This document shows, piece by piece, positions 24,758 to 34,522 of a stretch of DNA of 64,000 bases. The notes below the pieces were generated by a model. That model worked only from the letters and a program-made list of their open reading frames with translations, was not told the origin of the DNA and searched no databases. The stretch lies in the NCBI RefSeq assembly GCF_024679095.1, contig NC_066513.1, positions 6,268,825 through 6,332,824 on the forward strand. Direction: 5' to 3'. This DNA is from Eriocheir sinensis. Taxonomy: Eukaryota; Arthropoda; Malacostraca; Decapoda; Varunidae. Position 1 is the first letter of the stretch, and each line of letters starts with the position of its first letter. Made by a program: the position numbers and the translations under genes.

Positions 24758-25663
24758 AAGTGAATATTTATTTTTTCGGTAAGAAAATAGCATGTATAGA
24801 TATTATGGAAGTACTCGATCATAGTCTAATAACAATAACAATATATATTAGCAACCTAAAAAAAGAATCGGACATGAAGAATCATCCAGTAATTCCAATA
24901 AATAATTCAAATAATAAAATAATGGAAACGGGAACTGTGATGGAAACGGAAAGCAGGACAAAATGGTGGGAACTTGGGGAGACGGTCAGCGAGGCCGTGA
25001 CTCGGCAGCGAAGCGTCACTAAGATCCAAACGGTACCAGCACTAACGGCAATGCTCAGTGCCGAGTGCTCATGAGGCTTCCCGGCACCCGAATGATCATG
25101 AGGCTTCCCGGCATTGGGTACCGGTACCGGGTGCCGGCTGAATAGATTCTTCTCGTCACCAGGTACCGGTACCGGGTGCCGAGAAGAATCGATTCAACCG
25201 GCACCCGGTACCTGGTGCCGAGAAGAATCTATTCAGCCGGCACCCGGTACCGGTACCCAGTGCCGGGAAGCCTCATGATCACTCGGCACTGAGCACTGCC
25301 GCTAGTGCTGGTACCGTTTGGATCTTAGTGACGCTCGGCGCTCGCCCGTCGCCATGCGGTATGGGCCCAGTGGAGACGCTTTAAGCCTAATTGAATGTTG
25401 TGCTCGCTGCTGAGTCACGGCCTCGCTTACCGTCTCCCCAAGTTCCCACAATTTTGTCCTGCTTTTCGTTTCCATCACAGCTCCCGTTTCCATTATTTTA
25501 TTATTTTATTTATTTATTGGAGTTACTGAATTATTCTTCATGTCCGATTCTTTTTCTTTTTTAGATTGCTAATATATATTGTTATTGTTATTAGACTATA
25601 ATCGAGTACATCCATAATAACTATACATGCTATTTTTTTTTTCGAAAAAATAAATATTCACTT

Positions 25664-25694
<31 letters not shown>

Positions 25695-25829
25695 TACTAC
25701 CGGTACTCAAATTAACGGTACTTGCCCATCCCCAATCAACAACCAATCAGGTGAACGGGGGGCGGAGCTCAGCCAGAATGGGAGACGGGCTTCTCAGTGC
25801 AAATTGGCCAAGTTAATTTGGACAGACTA
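23559..25829. mobile_element. TA-flanked element with 71-bp inverted termini
   Basis: The termini are about 71 bp and complementary with roughly nine mismatches (left TAGTATGTCCAAATTAACTT, right end its counterpart), flanked by TA on both sides. Long inverted termini and a TA target suggest a Tc1/mariner-type non-autonomous element; other TA-targeting groups are possible. The left arm holds a strong imperfect hairpin (23,769-23,822 with 23,863-23,914). The bulk is the hAT-like element at 24,234-25,734. No transposase frame is visible. Confidence 0.8.
24234..25734. mobile_element. Palindromic hAT-like element with GGTACC arrays
   Basis: The flanks are ATCAACAG (24,226-24,233) and ATCAACAA (25,735-25,742), an 8-bp target duplication with one change. 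The ends read TAGGGGTGGGCAGGTACCGG and, inverted, TGGGGATGGGCAAGTACCGT. Both features fit the hAT superfamily. Inside are two stacked palindromes: one centred near 24,612 in a GT/CA core, the other near 25,180 between clusters of GGTACCGGTACC. An AT-rich block of about 180 bp occurs as direct, inverted and direct copies (24,332-24,511; 24,709-24,925; 25,490-25,697). No coding capacity is visible. Confidence 0.8.
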
Positions 25830-26325
25830 TAGTTCCCTTCTCTCTCTTCTTCTCTCCAGTGTTGTTAGTCCCAATTTCTCCGGTCTTTCTTCATAAGTAT
25901 GTTCTCTCAGAGTTTCCGGTAATTTAGTCGCTGCTCTTTTCCAACTATCTAATTTCTTTCTTCAGTCTAGGTGACCACACTAATGCTGCATATTCTAGTC
26001 TTGGACGTATCATCGATGTTATTAGTTTCTTCACCATTTCTTCATCTAAATATGTAAATGCTGCTTTTATGTTTCTAAGAAGATTGTATGTTTCCCCGGT
26101 TATCCGGTCTATATGTTTTCCAAAGGATAACTTGTCTGTTATGATCACTCCCAGATCTTTTTCTTCAGTTTTTTTCATGATTCGTTACTCAGAGAGTAGT
26201 TCCCCGATATTCGTCTACTGCTCTTACCAAGCTCCATTACGCTACACGTCTCTGTATTGAATGTCATTTCCCATTTGCGTGACCATTTGCTTATTCGATC
26301 TTGGCTCAGGGTACACAGTGTGTGA

Positions 26326-26362
<37 letters not shown>

Positions 26363-26424
26363 CGTGTGAGCGAGCGAGCGAGCGAACGGCCAACAGAAGA
26401 GAGACGGTCCAACCGTGCGCAGGG

Positions 26425-26450
26425 TTGTGACGTCAGCAGGTGACGTCAGC
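26425..26450 (+). promoter_or_regulatory. Two CRE-like palindromes
   Basis: Perfect TGACGTCA occurs at 26,428-26,435 and 26,441-26,448, and again at 27,278-27,285. This octamer binds CREB/ATF factors in animals. No adjacent transcription unit was identified, so function is unproven. Confidence 0.3.
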
Positions 26451-26494
26451 GGAAGCCGTCGAGAGAAAACGGATGATTTTGTAGCGTAAACTAT

Positions 26495-26955
<461 letters not shown>

Positions 26956-27099
26956 CTTCTTATCCAAGTATTTTTGGACATATTCTATCTCGCCGCACTC
27001 ATCTTCTATTGAACAGTTCACCTGTCCTCCCTCAGTAACACCTTAACCACTTCTACCCAGTACCGACTTCTAGCCCATTAATTGTGTGACTGCTTCAGT

Positions 27100-27397
27100 T
27101 CCTTAATCCTAAATGCTTAAGTCACTCATTGAAATAAAAGAAAATGGAGCGTAAATGCTAAAGTCACCCATGGAAATAAAAGAAAATGGAGCAAATGAGT
27201 TGCATCCCCACCAGTGGTCAGGCGAAGACTGGTGGGGTGGGACCGTGAGGCCGTGGGCGGGATTGAGTGACTTCCCGTGACGTCACTGCGCAGAAGAGAA
27301 TAATTCTGGTACGAGGTTGAAGAGACCTTATATTCTCTTGGCCTTGAGCGAGCGAGCGAGTGAGTCTCGCTCGCTCGCTCGCGAGTTGAGTGAGTGA

Positions 27398-27448
<51 letters not shown>

Positions 27449-27840
27449 CATATAATCTAATGGGGAAAGAAAAAGGGAGGAAGGGAGTGATTGAGTGAGA
27501 GATAAGGCTAAAGATAAGAGGGTGTGAGGAAGGAGGAATCAAGGGAAATGAGTGGAGGAAATGGGACGGGAAAGGAAGAGAGAGGTAGGGAGGGTCAGGT
27601 AAAGGTGAGGTAAAAGGGAGAGAGAAAAGGTGTGAGTGGGAGGGAAAGAGATTAAAAGAGAAAAACTGGGAAGGAGGAGAAAGGAAAAGAAGAAAGAAAT
27701 GAGAAGGAAGGAGAAAAATACGGGGACGGAGAGGGAGAAGAAAGAAAGGAAGTGGGGAGGAGTGAACCAGGGAAAAGACTAACGGCGCAATAGGCCGCGA
27801 CGGAAAAATAAAAATAAAAATAGGTGGGTGACGTAAGTGC
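27100..27840. repeat. Short duplication, GAGC/GCTC hairpin, (GT)n and GA-rich DNA
   Basis: A 40-50 bp phrase (GAAATAAAAGAAAATGGAGC) occurs at 27,130 and 27,173. GAGCGAGCGAGCGAG faces CTCGCTCGCTCGCTCG at 27,346-27,382, a strong hairpin. A GT run spans about 27,395-27,447, followed by a purine-rich stretch. Confidence 0.8.
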
Positions 27841-28073
27841 TTATTTAGGTGTGTTCCGACTTACATTGATATATATCGTTTTTATTTTTTAGGCTAGAAA
27901 ATGCTTATTTTACCGCAAAAATATTTGAAATAATAAATATATAAAAATACCTATAAATCGCAAAATCCCGCGATATAGCGAAAAATCCGCGACACGATAC
28001 ATTTTAAAAATCCGCGATACAGCAAGACCGCGATAAGTGAGCCGCGATATGGCGAGGGATTACTGTATAGTCA
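27841..28073 (-). mobile_element. Pogo-like terminus (ATCCCTCG family)
   Basis: It ends GCGAGGGATTACTG at 28,071 followed by TA. Iterated CCGCGATA and CGCGATA phrases lie just inside. The opposite terminus is not identified. The style matches the terminus at 15,819. Confidence 0.55.
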
Positions 28074-28195
28074 CTCTTCACTCTGATCATTCATTTTTCT
28101 TTCTTCCTGTTAGTCTTCCATTCATTTTTTTATTATTTTCCCTTTCCAACATCCAGTGTCTCCTAGCTTCCATAATAATCTTTTAATTGGAACTA

Positions 28196-28747
28196 CAGTG
28201 GAACCTCAGTTGTCATATGACTCGCATCTTGAACAAATCGGTTCCCAAACAACAGGCAAGGCAGTGATCTCATGCTCCACCAGCTGAGATATATGGCCAG
28301 CGTGGTCAGATACCTACGTACATTGATTGTCATTTAAATACAATAAACTAGTGCTTTATATGGTAAAGGGTACTGGTCAAACAATATACAATGATTTTTT
28401 GACAGCATTGAAACAAGTAATTTGCTGTCAATATTGATCCATAGTTATATTTATGCCACTCCCATATCTTACTTTCTACCCATGAAGTGCCCCCGTACTG
28501 TCAGATATGTCTTCTGCTAGCCCTCAAACCTCTCAGAAAAATTAAAGAGTGTCAAGTTAACAATATGTGAAAATTAATTTACTGTACCGACACGTTCGTA
28601 CCCCAAATACTAATTCTAAAATTCAATGCGATAAACTAGGGTCAAAATATGGCAATTTTGGTCCAAGTTGTACAATATATCAGTCATAGCATCTAATCAT
28701 GTGTACGTTGGGAGCGAGTCAGCCACAATGCACGTGGCCATATGGTA
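28196..28747 (+). mobile_element. Pogo/Tigger-like remnant (GGAACCTC terminus)
   Basis: TACAGTGGAACCTCAGTTGT at 28,195 is a classic-looking pogo/Tigger terminus after TA. The following 500 bp have no recognisable coding sequence and no matching 3' terminus, so the extent is uncertain. Confidence 0.45.
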
Positions 28748-29864
28748 CAGTAAACCCTTGATATAACGGACTAATTAGGGGGAACTTAGTCCGTTAATGC
28801 CGAAAGTCCATTATAAGCAGCACACACAAAAAAAAACGTAGTATAATAATACCGATAAACCTAATAAACGTTGGTATACAGTTTTTTTTTATTATATATG
28901 TTGTCTACACATTGTCTGTATAGCCGCACAGCACACTTGATGACGAACTGTGAGGCAATGAGGCTGCCAGTTTGGCAGTGGCGGGGCCTTGCGGGATGCT
29001 GAAATTTTACAAGTGCGCCCATCTCTCCATGGCAGACGAAACTGGGGGGGGGGGGTTGTTAATTTTCAGTGTGTTATGAAATAATCTGCTAATTATTTCT
29101 TTCACAAATCATAAAATGATTGACTTTTCAATGCCTGTTGTACACACACCGCCTCAGCCGCAAAATAGCTCACAGAGAGAAGTTCAACTTGCTCACTGTT
29201 TCTATATATCACTCACCGCTCACAAGATCACAAGTGGACAAACTAGAATAAAACCAGACAAATTAATGTTTTTCCTGCTGTGTATTCCCCCAGTGCGCAT
29301 ACGTGGTGGACAGCAGTGCGACTTATTCCTGCGAGTAGGTATTTCTCGCAACACCAGCCGGTGTAGTGGACCGCCCGAGCCACCAGCCTGTCCCGTCTTG
29401 CGCTACGTATTTCCGCCCCCCCCCCTCACTGCGCGCAGATTAAATTCAAACTAACCAAACCTAACTTGACCTATCCTAACCTACTTTAAGGGCGACCCTG
29501 TAAGCTGTGTCAGTACCAACACTCACAGACACTTGTCTATTTTCCATTACATTTACCATACATCCTGGATTGATGCATAAGACTTTCTTGTGGTGTAAAT
29601 ATGTTCTTCATTTGAATAGGAACCACAATGAGGAAAATATTTCATCAGGTGGGTTGAAAAAAACTACGGTAACTGAAGTATGGGGCAGCAGATAAAGGGA
29701 GGAGGGTGAGGTGGCTAGCAGACGCTGTTGTAGGTACCTGGTGCAGTTGCTCCAAAAACTATTCAACTATTCTTGGTCGGTCCCCGTGGATTCCTGACCC
29801 TCTGACCTTATCCGTTATATCCGAAATCCGTTATAAGCGGGTCTGTTATATCAAGGGTTTACTG
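28748..29864 (+). mobile_element. Pogo/Tigger-like non-autonomous element, full copy
   Basis: It starts CAGTAAACCCTTGATATAAC after TA and ends with the inverted terminus (TTATATCAAGGGTTTACTG) before CA, a probable decayed TA. The interior is collinear with 11,485-12,283. A segment at about 29,355-29,495 is absent from that copy and is probably a further insertion; it includes CCTAAC-like phrases. No transposase is encoded. Confidence 0.8.
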
Positions 29865-29867
29865 CAC

Positions 29868-29868
<1 letters not shown>

Positions 29869-29917
<49 letters not shown>
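29869..29917 (+). repeat. (CT)n microsatellite
   Basis: CT run directly after the pogo-like element. Confidence 0.9.
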
Positions 29918-29920
<3 letters not shown>

Positions 29921-30094
29921 CACATGCATTTTTGGGGGCCAAACTTTTGTGGAAATTCACTGCTTGCAAAGGTCAATGGCCCCTAACCTCCATGAATAAT
30001 GGAGGACAAGTGTATGACATAGATACGTCATTGAACTGATGAGGTGCTTCCATGCTGACTCCCTGCCTGGTCAATCTTTTTTGTCTCTGCCTTT

Positions 30095-30223
30095 CATCAG
30101 CTGTCATCCTTCCTGTGCCTAAGAAAAGTGACTACTCTAATCCTTCAAAATACTGCTCTATAGCTTTACTTTCTTGTCTTTCTAAAGCTTTTGAGGCAAT
30201 CTTTGATAAGAGTTCTAAAGTAT
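30095..30223 (+). mobile_element. LINE family D, part upstream of the Gypsy insertion
   Basis: The frame reads VILPVPKKSDYSNPSKYC, then SIALLSCLSKAFEAIFD, an RT block. It is cut at 30,223 by the 5' LTR and continues at 41,247. The 4 bases GTAT (30,220-30,223) form one side of the target duplication. Confidence 0.8.
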
Positions 30224-30425
30224 TGTTGTGCTGGAAGCTTTCCCGGGGTCTATGGACCTCTGGAAGACTCTGGGAGGAGCGAGCAGGGGAGCTTGGCCCG
30301 CGGCCAGGCGCCAGGCGGGAAGTGTTGCCAACTCGCACATATTTTTGCTACATGTTCTTGTAAGATCTAATATATACTGTAACGTTCTAGACTGTACTGG
30401 TCTGTATATATATATATATATATAT

Positions 30426-30491
<66 letters not shown>

Positions 30492-30675
30492 GAAAAGAGG
30501 GCAAGAGGAGTCAGTCCCGGTCTTAGTAAGCTAGTGGCCAGTGAAGAGTCAAGAGTGAATTGTACTACTAAGGAAGAATATTAAACTACAGAAGCTGTGC
30601 AAGGTGTTTACATATCTCCCTCCCACGGAGTCTTGTGACGGCGACACGGAACCCAAGTATACGTCCGGCATAACA
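30224..30675 (+). repeat. Gypsy 5' LTR
   Basis: It begins TGTTGTGCTGGAAGC and ends CCGGCATAACA, giving the usual TG...CA limits. It matches the 3' LTR at 40,841-41,246. A TA/GA microsatellite (about 30,405-30,489) has expanded inside it, which explains its greater length (452 against 406 bp). GTAT precedes it, and the same GTAT follows the 3' LTR at 41,247. Confidence 0.9.
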
Positions 30676-30693
30676 TTGGCGTCAGGAGTGTAG
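30676..30693 (+). promoter_or_regulatory. Probable tRNA primer-binding site
   Basis: TGGCGTCAGGAGTG starts one base after the LTR. A TGG at this place is the complement of a tRNA CCA end, as expected for minus-strand priming. The tRNA was not identified. Confidence 0.6.
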
Positions 30694-30710
30694 CCATTTG
30701 TTTTTTCCCC

Positions 30711-31630
30711 ATGGAGACTCGTTCCCAAGCTGCCCAGAGGGACGACGTGTTGACTGAACTCTTGGAAGCTTTGAGACTACAGGGGGAGAAACAAGAAAGA
30801 GCACACCAAGAACTCAAAGAACAACAAGAAAGAGCACAGCAACAACAAGAAAGAACACTCCAAGAACTCAAAGAACAACAAGAAAAAGCACAGTAAAAAC
30901 AAAAAAGAACGCTCCAAGAACTCAAAGAACAACAAGAAAGAGCACAGCAACAAGAAGGAACACTCCAAGAACTCAAAGAACGGCTAGGAGATCGCTTCAT
31001 GGGATTACAGCAACAGCTACAAGCAGTACAAGATGGAAGTGAGTCAGTGCGAAGAGAAATGACTGATGTGACCACGAAGTTACGACAACGCCTGATAGAA
31101 GTGGAGAAAGAACACACAAATCTTCAACATGAGATGGAGGTGGTACGGGAGACGACACACAAAGAAATATTAGAAGTGCAGGGAGAGGTGAACCGTACAG
31201 AACAGGCAGTTTGTGACGTAAGTGACAGAGTGAAGGCCCTTGAAGACTGTTTGGCTGGAAACGGACAGCCAGTGCCTGCAGGGGCTACTTGTACCCAAGA
31301 TGCTTCTCCTACGCAAGTCCGGGGTAGTTTGAGCCCTGTTTCGCCTGAGTTTATCCCCGCAAGAAGTTCCGCCAGCCCCATGAGTCTGCTGGGGTCGCCT
31401 GTAAGAAAGAAGCCTCAGGAGTTTGATGGCAAGGTCTCTTGGGAGGCTTACCGCGCTCAGTTTGAGCTGTTGGCAGCTCGGAATGGATGGGATGACCAAG
31501 AGTGCGCGGTTCAGCTGGCCACTAGCTTGAAAGGAGCGGCGCTGGAGGTCCTTGCTCAGCTCGACAATGCGACAAAAGGCAGCTACAGCGGGCTAGCACA
31601 GGCGCTGGAGCAACGATATGGGAGCAAGTA
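30711..31630 (+). pseudogene. Gypsy gag, N-terminal part
   Basis: The start is METRSQAAQRDDVLTELLEA. A Gln/Glu-rich coiled coil follows, built on repeats of LQELKEQQERAQQQQ, then a second helical segment, a Ser/Pro linker, and a capsid-like block (KKPQEFDGKVSWEAYRAQFE to ALEQRYGSK). A TAA at 30,894 interrupts the coil where the repeat pattern predicts CAA. The frame is cut at 31,630 by a nested LTR element and resumes at 33,978. Gag would form the particle that packages the element RNA. Confidence 0.85.
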
Positions 31631-32240
31631 TGTAATGTGTATATTATAATGTACATGTGTATGTATGACTGTACGTGTGGCGACACCCGGTCGGTGTCGC
31701 ACAACAGGATGTTTAACAACACGTCGTGCTTTTGGCCGTGAGAAGCTGTGATGAACTGACACTAGGATCAGCAAATGATGACTTTCATCAACAGTCATCA
31801 ACCGGAACCCACACCCTTCCGGACGAACTACAAGCAAATAAAACGGGCGAACAACGCGGAGGAGAGGAGAGAAGACGGGTGACGGGCAGGTGAGCGGTGC
31901 TCTACCGCCCCGCGCCCTGCAGCGATGCGGCTGTCTCTGATTTCGTGCGTAAACTGTAAACCTTATGTAGTACAACTGTTAATATAGTTAAGATACATTT
32001 GGTATTTGTATTAACCTGAGAGAGAGAACTAAAGTGAACTAAAGTGAACTTATAACGGCTACCGCTCGGCCACACATCACTTAACTAAAAGGCTATTGTG
32101 TTGTCTCAACCACTTCAATCAACTGGAGAACGCAGGCAACGGTACACCGGACCTGACGTGAGACAGCAGTTCGCGCCTTAAACTTAAACGTAACACGTTA
32201 CATTAACCACGTTAAAAATGACGCTTAAAAGTCTTTAACA

Positions 32241-33356
32241 TAAATGATGTGCAGGGTGGTTACGAACTACTCCGAATTGTTATATCTCTCTCTCTCAAAC
32301 GTACTTCAGTGACAGTGTGTGGGGGCAGTGAACGGTATCGGACACAGCAAGCATACGCTGACATCAGCGCGCGGCTTTTCCTGCCCCAGTGAGTCGAGTC
32401 AGCACACAGCCGCACCCGAGAGCACACCCCGCCCCGCCCCGCACCTCCACACAACCAAGTTTCCTTGGAGGTGTCCAGGCACTTGTTTCTTCCTACGACA
32501 CAACTCGTCGTAGGTGCGCACTTATCTTCGCCAGACAACTCGAACCATTGAGGGTGACAGGTGGGCGTATATTGTCTGCCCGCCGCCCCTCCCACCACCG
32601 CTACCAGGCGGGGGACGACAGACCCTGCCACCCCTGCAGCCCTGCCCTTGCCACCGGCGAGGCGAGGGACGCGAGCGTGCTGAGTAGTGGGGCATCGAGT
32701 TGCTGTCCTCGAGGTTTTTAACACATTATAGCTGACACTCATTGATACGGTTTCAGTAATTACACCACTTGCAACATTATTTCAGGTGCATTAGTATTAT
32801 TATGTTCACGTGTTTAGGTGTGTGGGGCCGTATCTAATCTATTAGATTTTTCAACTGTTGATTTTTCTGGCGTGTGGATGTTTTATATTTTTCTTGAGTA
32901 ACATTGTAACGCATTTTATGTATAATCATTAATTTTCTTTTCTCCTTTCTTTTGTGTGTTTTATTGCACAGAGGAGAAGTTTTGTCTTGCTAAGCCTCAC
33001 TCATTCTTTTTCCTCTTTTATTATGCATTTTAAAAGCATCGGGGAGGAGTGAGCACATACTTAGCGGTGAATGATTATTACTTTACTTATTTTTGCAGCA
33101 ATATTTTTTTTCTTTTACCATTTTACTCCTCATTTTACTAGTAACTCTTTTAATGGCAGAGAAACCTGACCCGATGACTATGAGGGGTGGGTAGAGAGAA
33201 AGAACAGTGCTGTCAAGGATAACGGTAACTGTTCTCATGTAAGGAGTGTAGCAGTCTTCAAAGGGTGCTTGCTCCTCCTACGCTGCATGTGCAGCGTAGG
33301 AGTTTTTTTAAAGGTCTGGTGAGTCGCGAGGTCGCGACTTTTAGAGAACCGAGCGA
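32241..33356 (+). other. Internal cargo of the nested LTR element
   Basis: GC-rich at the left (32,380-32,700) and AT-rich at the right. CCTACGAC and GTCGTAGG pair near 32,495-32,515. Reading frames here are long only because of GC content and show no recognised motif. It could be captured host DNA. Confidence 0.5.
33275..33309 (+). other. 13-bp perfect hairpin followed by T7
   Basis: CTCCTACGCTGCA (33,275-33,287) and TGCAGCGTAGGAG (33,290-33,302) are perfectly complementary with a TG loop, followed by seven T. It sits 47 bp before the right LTR of the nested element. Confidence 0.7.
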
Positions 33357-33977
33357 TGTAATGTGTATATTATAATGTACATGTGTATGTATGACTGTAC
33401 GTGTGGCGACACCCGGTCGGTGTCGCACAACAGGATGTTTAACAACACATCGTGCTTTTGGCCGTGGGAAGCTGTGATGAACTGACACTAGGATCAGCAA
33501 ATGATGACTTTCATCAACAGTCATCAACCGGAACCCACACCCTTCCGGACGAACTACAAGCAAATAAAACGGGCGAACAACGCGGAGGAGAGGAGAGAAG
33601 ACGGGTGACGGGCAGGCGAGCGGTGCTCTACCGCCCCGCGCCCTGCAGCGGTGTGGCTGTCTCTGATTTCGTGCGTCTCGCTCACGTAAACTGTAAACCT
33701 TATGTAGTGCAACTGTTAATATAGTTAAGATACATTTGGTATTTGTATTAACCTGAGAGAGAGAACTAAAGTGAACTAAAGTGAACTTATAACGGCTACC
33801 GCTCGGCCACACATCACATAACTAAAAGGCTATTGTGTTGTCTCAACCACTTCAATCAACCGGAGAACGAGGGCAATGGTATACCGGACCTGACGTGAGA
33901 CAGCAGTTCGCGCCTTAAACTTAAACGTAACACGTTACATTAACCACGTTAAAAATGACGCTTAAAAATCTTTAACA

Positions 33978-34522
33978 AGCACCAGAACGAGCTCTTCAGG
34001 GTTAGCTTCAGAACCCGCAACAGGGGGCGCGGCGAGTCTCTTCAGGAACTCGCTCAGAACCTTGAGAGAATGGCGCACAAGGCATACCCAGGTGACACCC
34101 CTGACCTGCTGACGGTTTTGCTGCGTGATCAATTCATCGATGCCCTGGACAGCCCTCAGCTGAAGATACAAGTGAACCAAGCTAAGCTAACATCAATGCA
34201 GGAAGCTCTGGCACGTGCCATGGAGTTTGAGTCCTTTGTTAGGTCTAGCTTGTCAAGCTTCAGGGACGACTCGACTTCTGGCTTTAGGGCACGAAAGGTC
34301 GCTGTCAGCGACACAGACAGGTTCCAAGGAACGTGCTGGTACTGCGAGAAGGTTGGGCACAAGGAGAACGAATGCTATAAGAGGAAAAAGGAATATGAAG
34401 GTGGCGCTAGGAAGAAGCCCAGGGAAGGACCCAAGTGCTGGATCTGTGGTGAAAAGGGGCACTGGAAGAATGAGTGTCGGAAAAATGTGCCCCCGGCGAG
34501 GGACCACCGCTCGGGAAACTAA
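33978..34522 (+). pseudogene. Gypsy gag, C-terminal part with two zinc knuckles
   Basis: The frame continues from the N-terminal part (HQNELFRVSF onward). It contains two CCHC knuckles, CWYCEKVGHKENEC near 34,337-34,375 and CWICGEKGHWKNEC near 34,437-34,476, typical of nucleocapsid RNA-binding segments. It ends at 34,522, overlapping the pol frame by about 50 bases in the -1 register, which is compatible with frameshift expression of pol. Confidence 0.85.

Larger units (their letters stand above)
23280..26340 (-). mobile_element. LINE family B copy split by a 2.27 kb element
   Basis: On the minus strand, ORF2 C-terminal sequence (KWEMTFNTETCSVMELGKS near 26,250; LLRNIKAAFTYLDEEMVKKL near 26,060; LRPRL-type LEYAALVWSP near 25,990) runs to about 25,832. 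It resumes at 23,556 and finishes with a TTTCACAACTACGTAAATAC tail and CA repeats near 23,265-23,300. Removing 23,559-25,829 with one TA copy joins RE to LIALYR in frame, so the interruption is one precise insertion. Confidence 0.85.
31631..33977 (+). mobile_element. Non-autonomous LTR element nested in gag
   Basis: Two direct repeats (31,631-32,240 and 33,357-33,977) of 610 and 621 bp begin TGTAATGTGTATATT and end TCTTTAACA. The flanks are AGTA and AGCA, a 4-bp target duplication with one transition; the gag frame continues from YGSK to HQNELF across it. The internal 1.1 kb has no recognisable gag, pol or other domain. No TGG primer site follows the left repeat, and the expected polypurine tract is not obvious. 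It resembles TRIM/LARD-type passengers that depend on other elements. Confidence 0.85.

Noticed and set aside
29410..29490. Telomere-type TTAGG repeat patch
   Set aside because: CCTAAC-like phrases are few and irregular, and they lie within a transposon insert.
32260..32742. 160-residue minus-strand protein in the nested LTR element
   Set aside because: GC-rich DNA leaves several frames open; no motif, no codon pattern and no partner frame.
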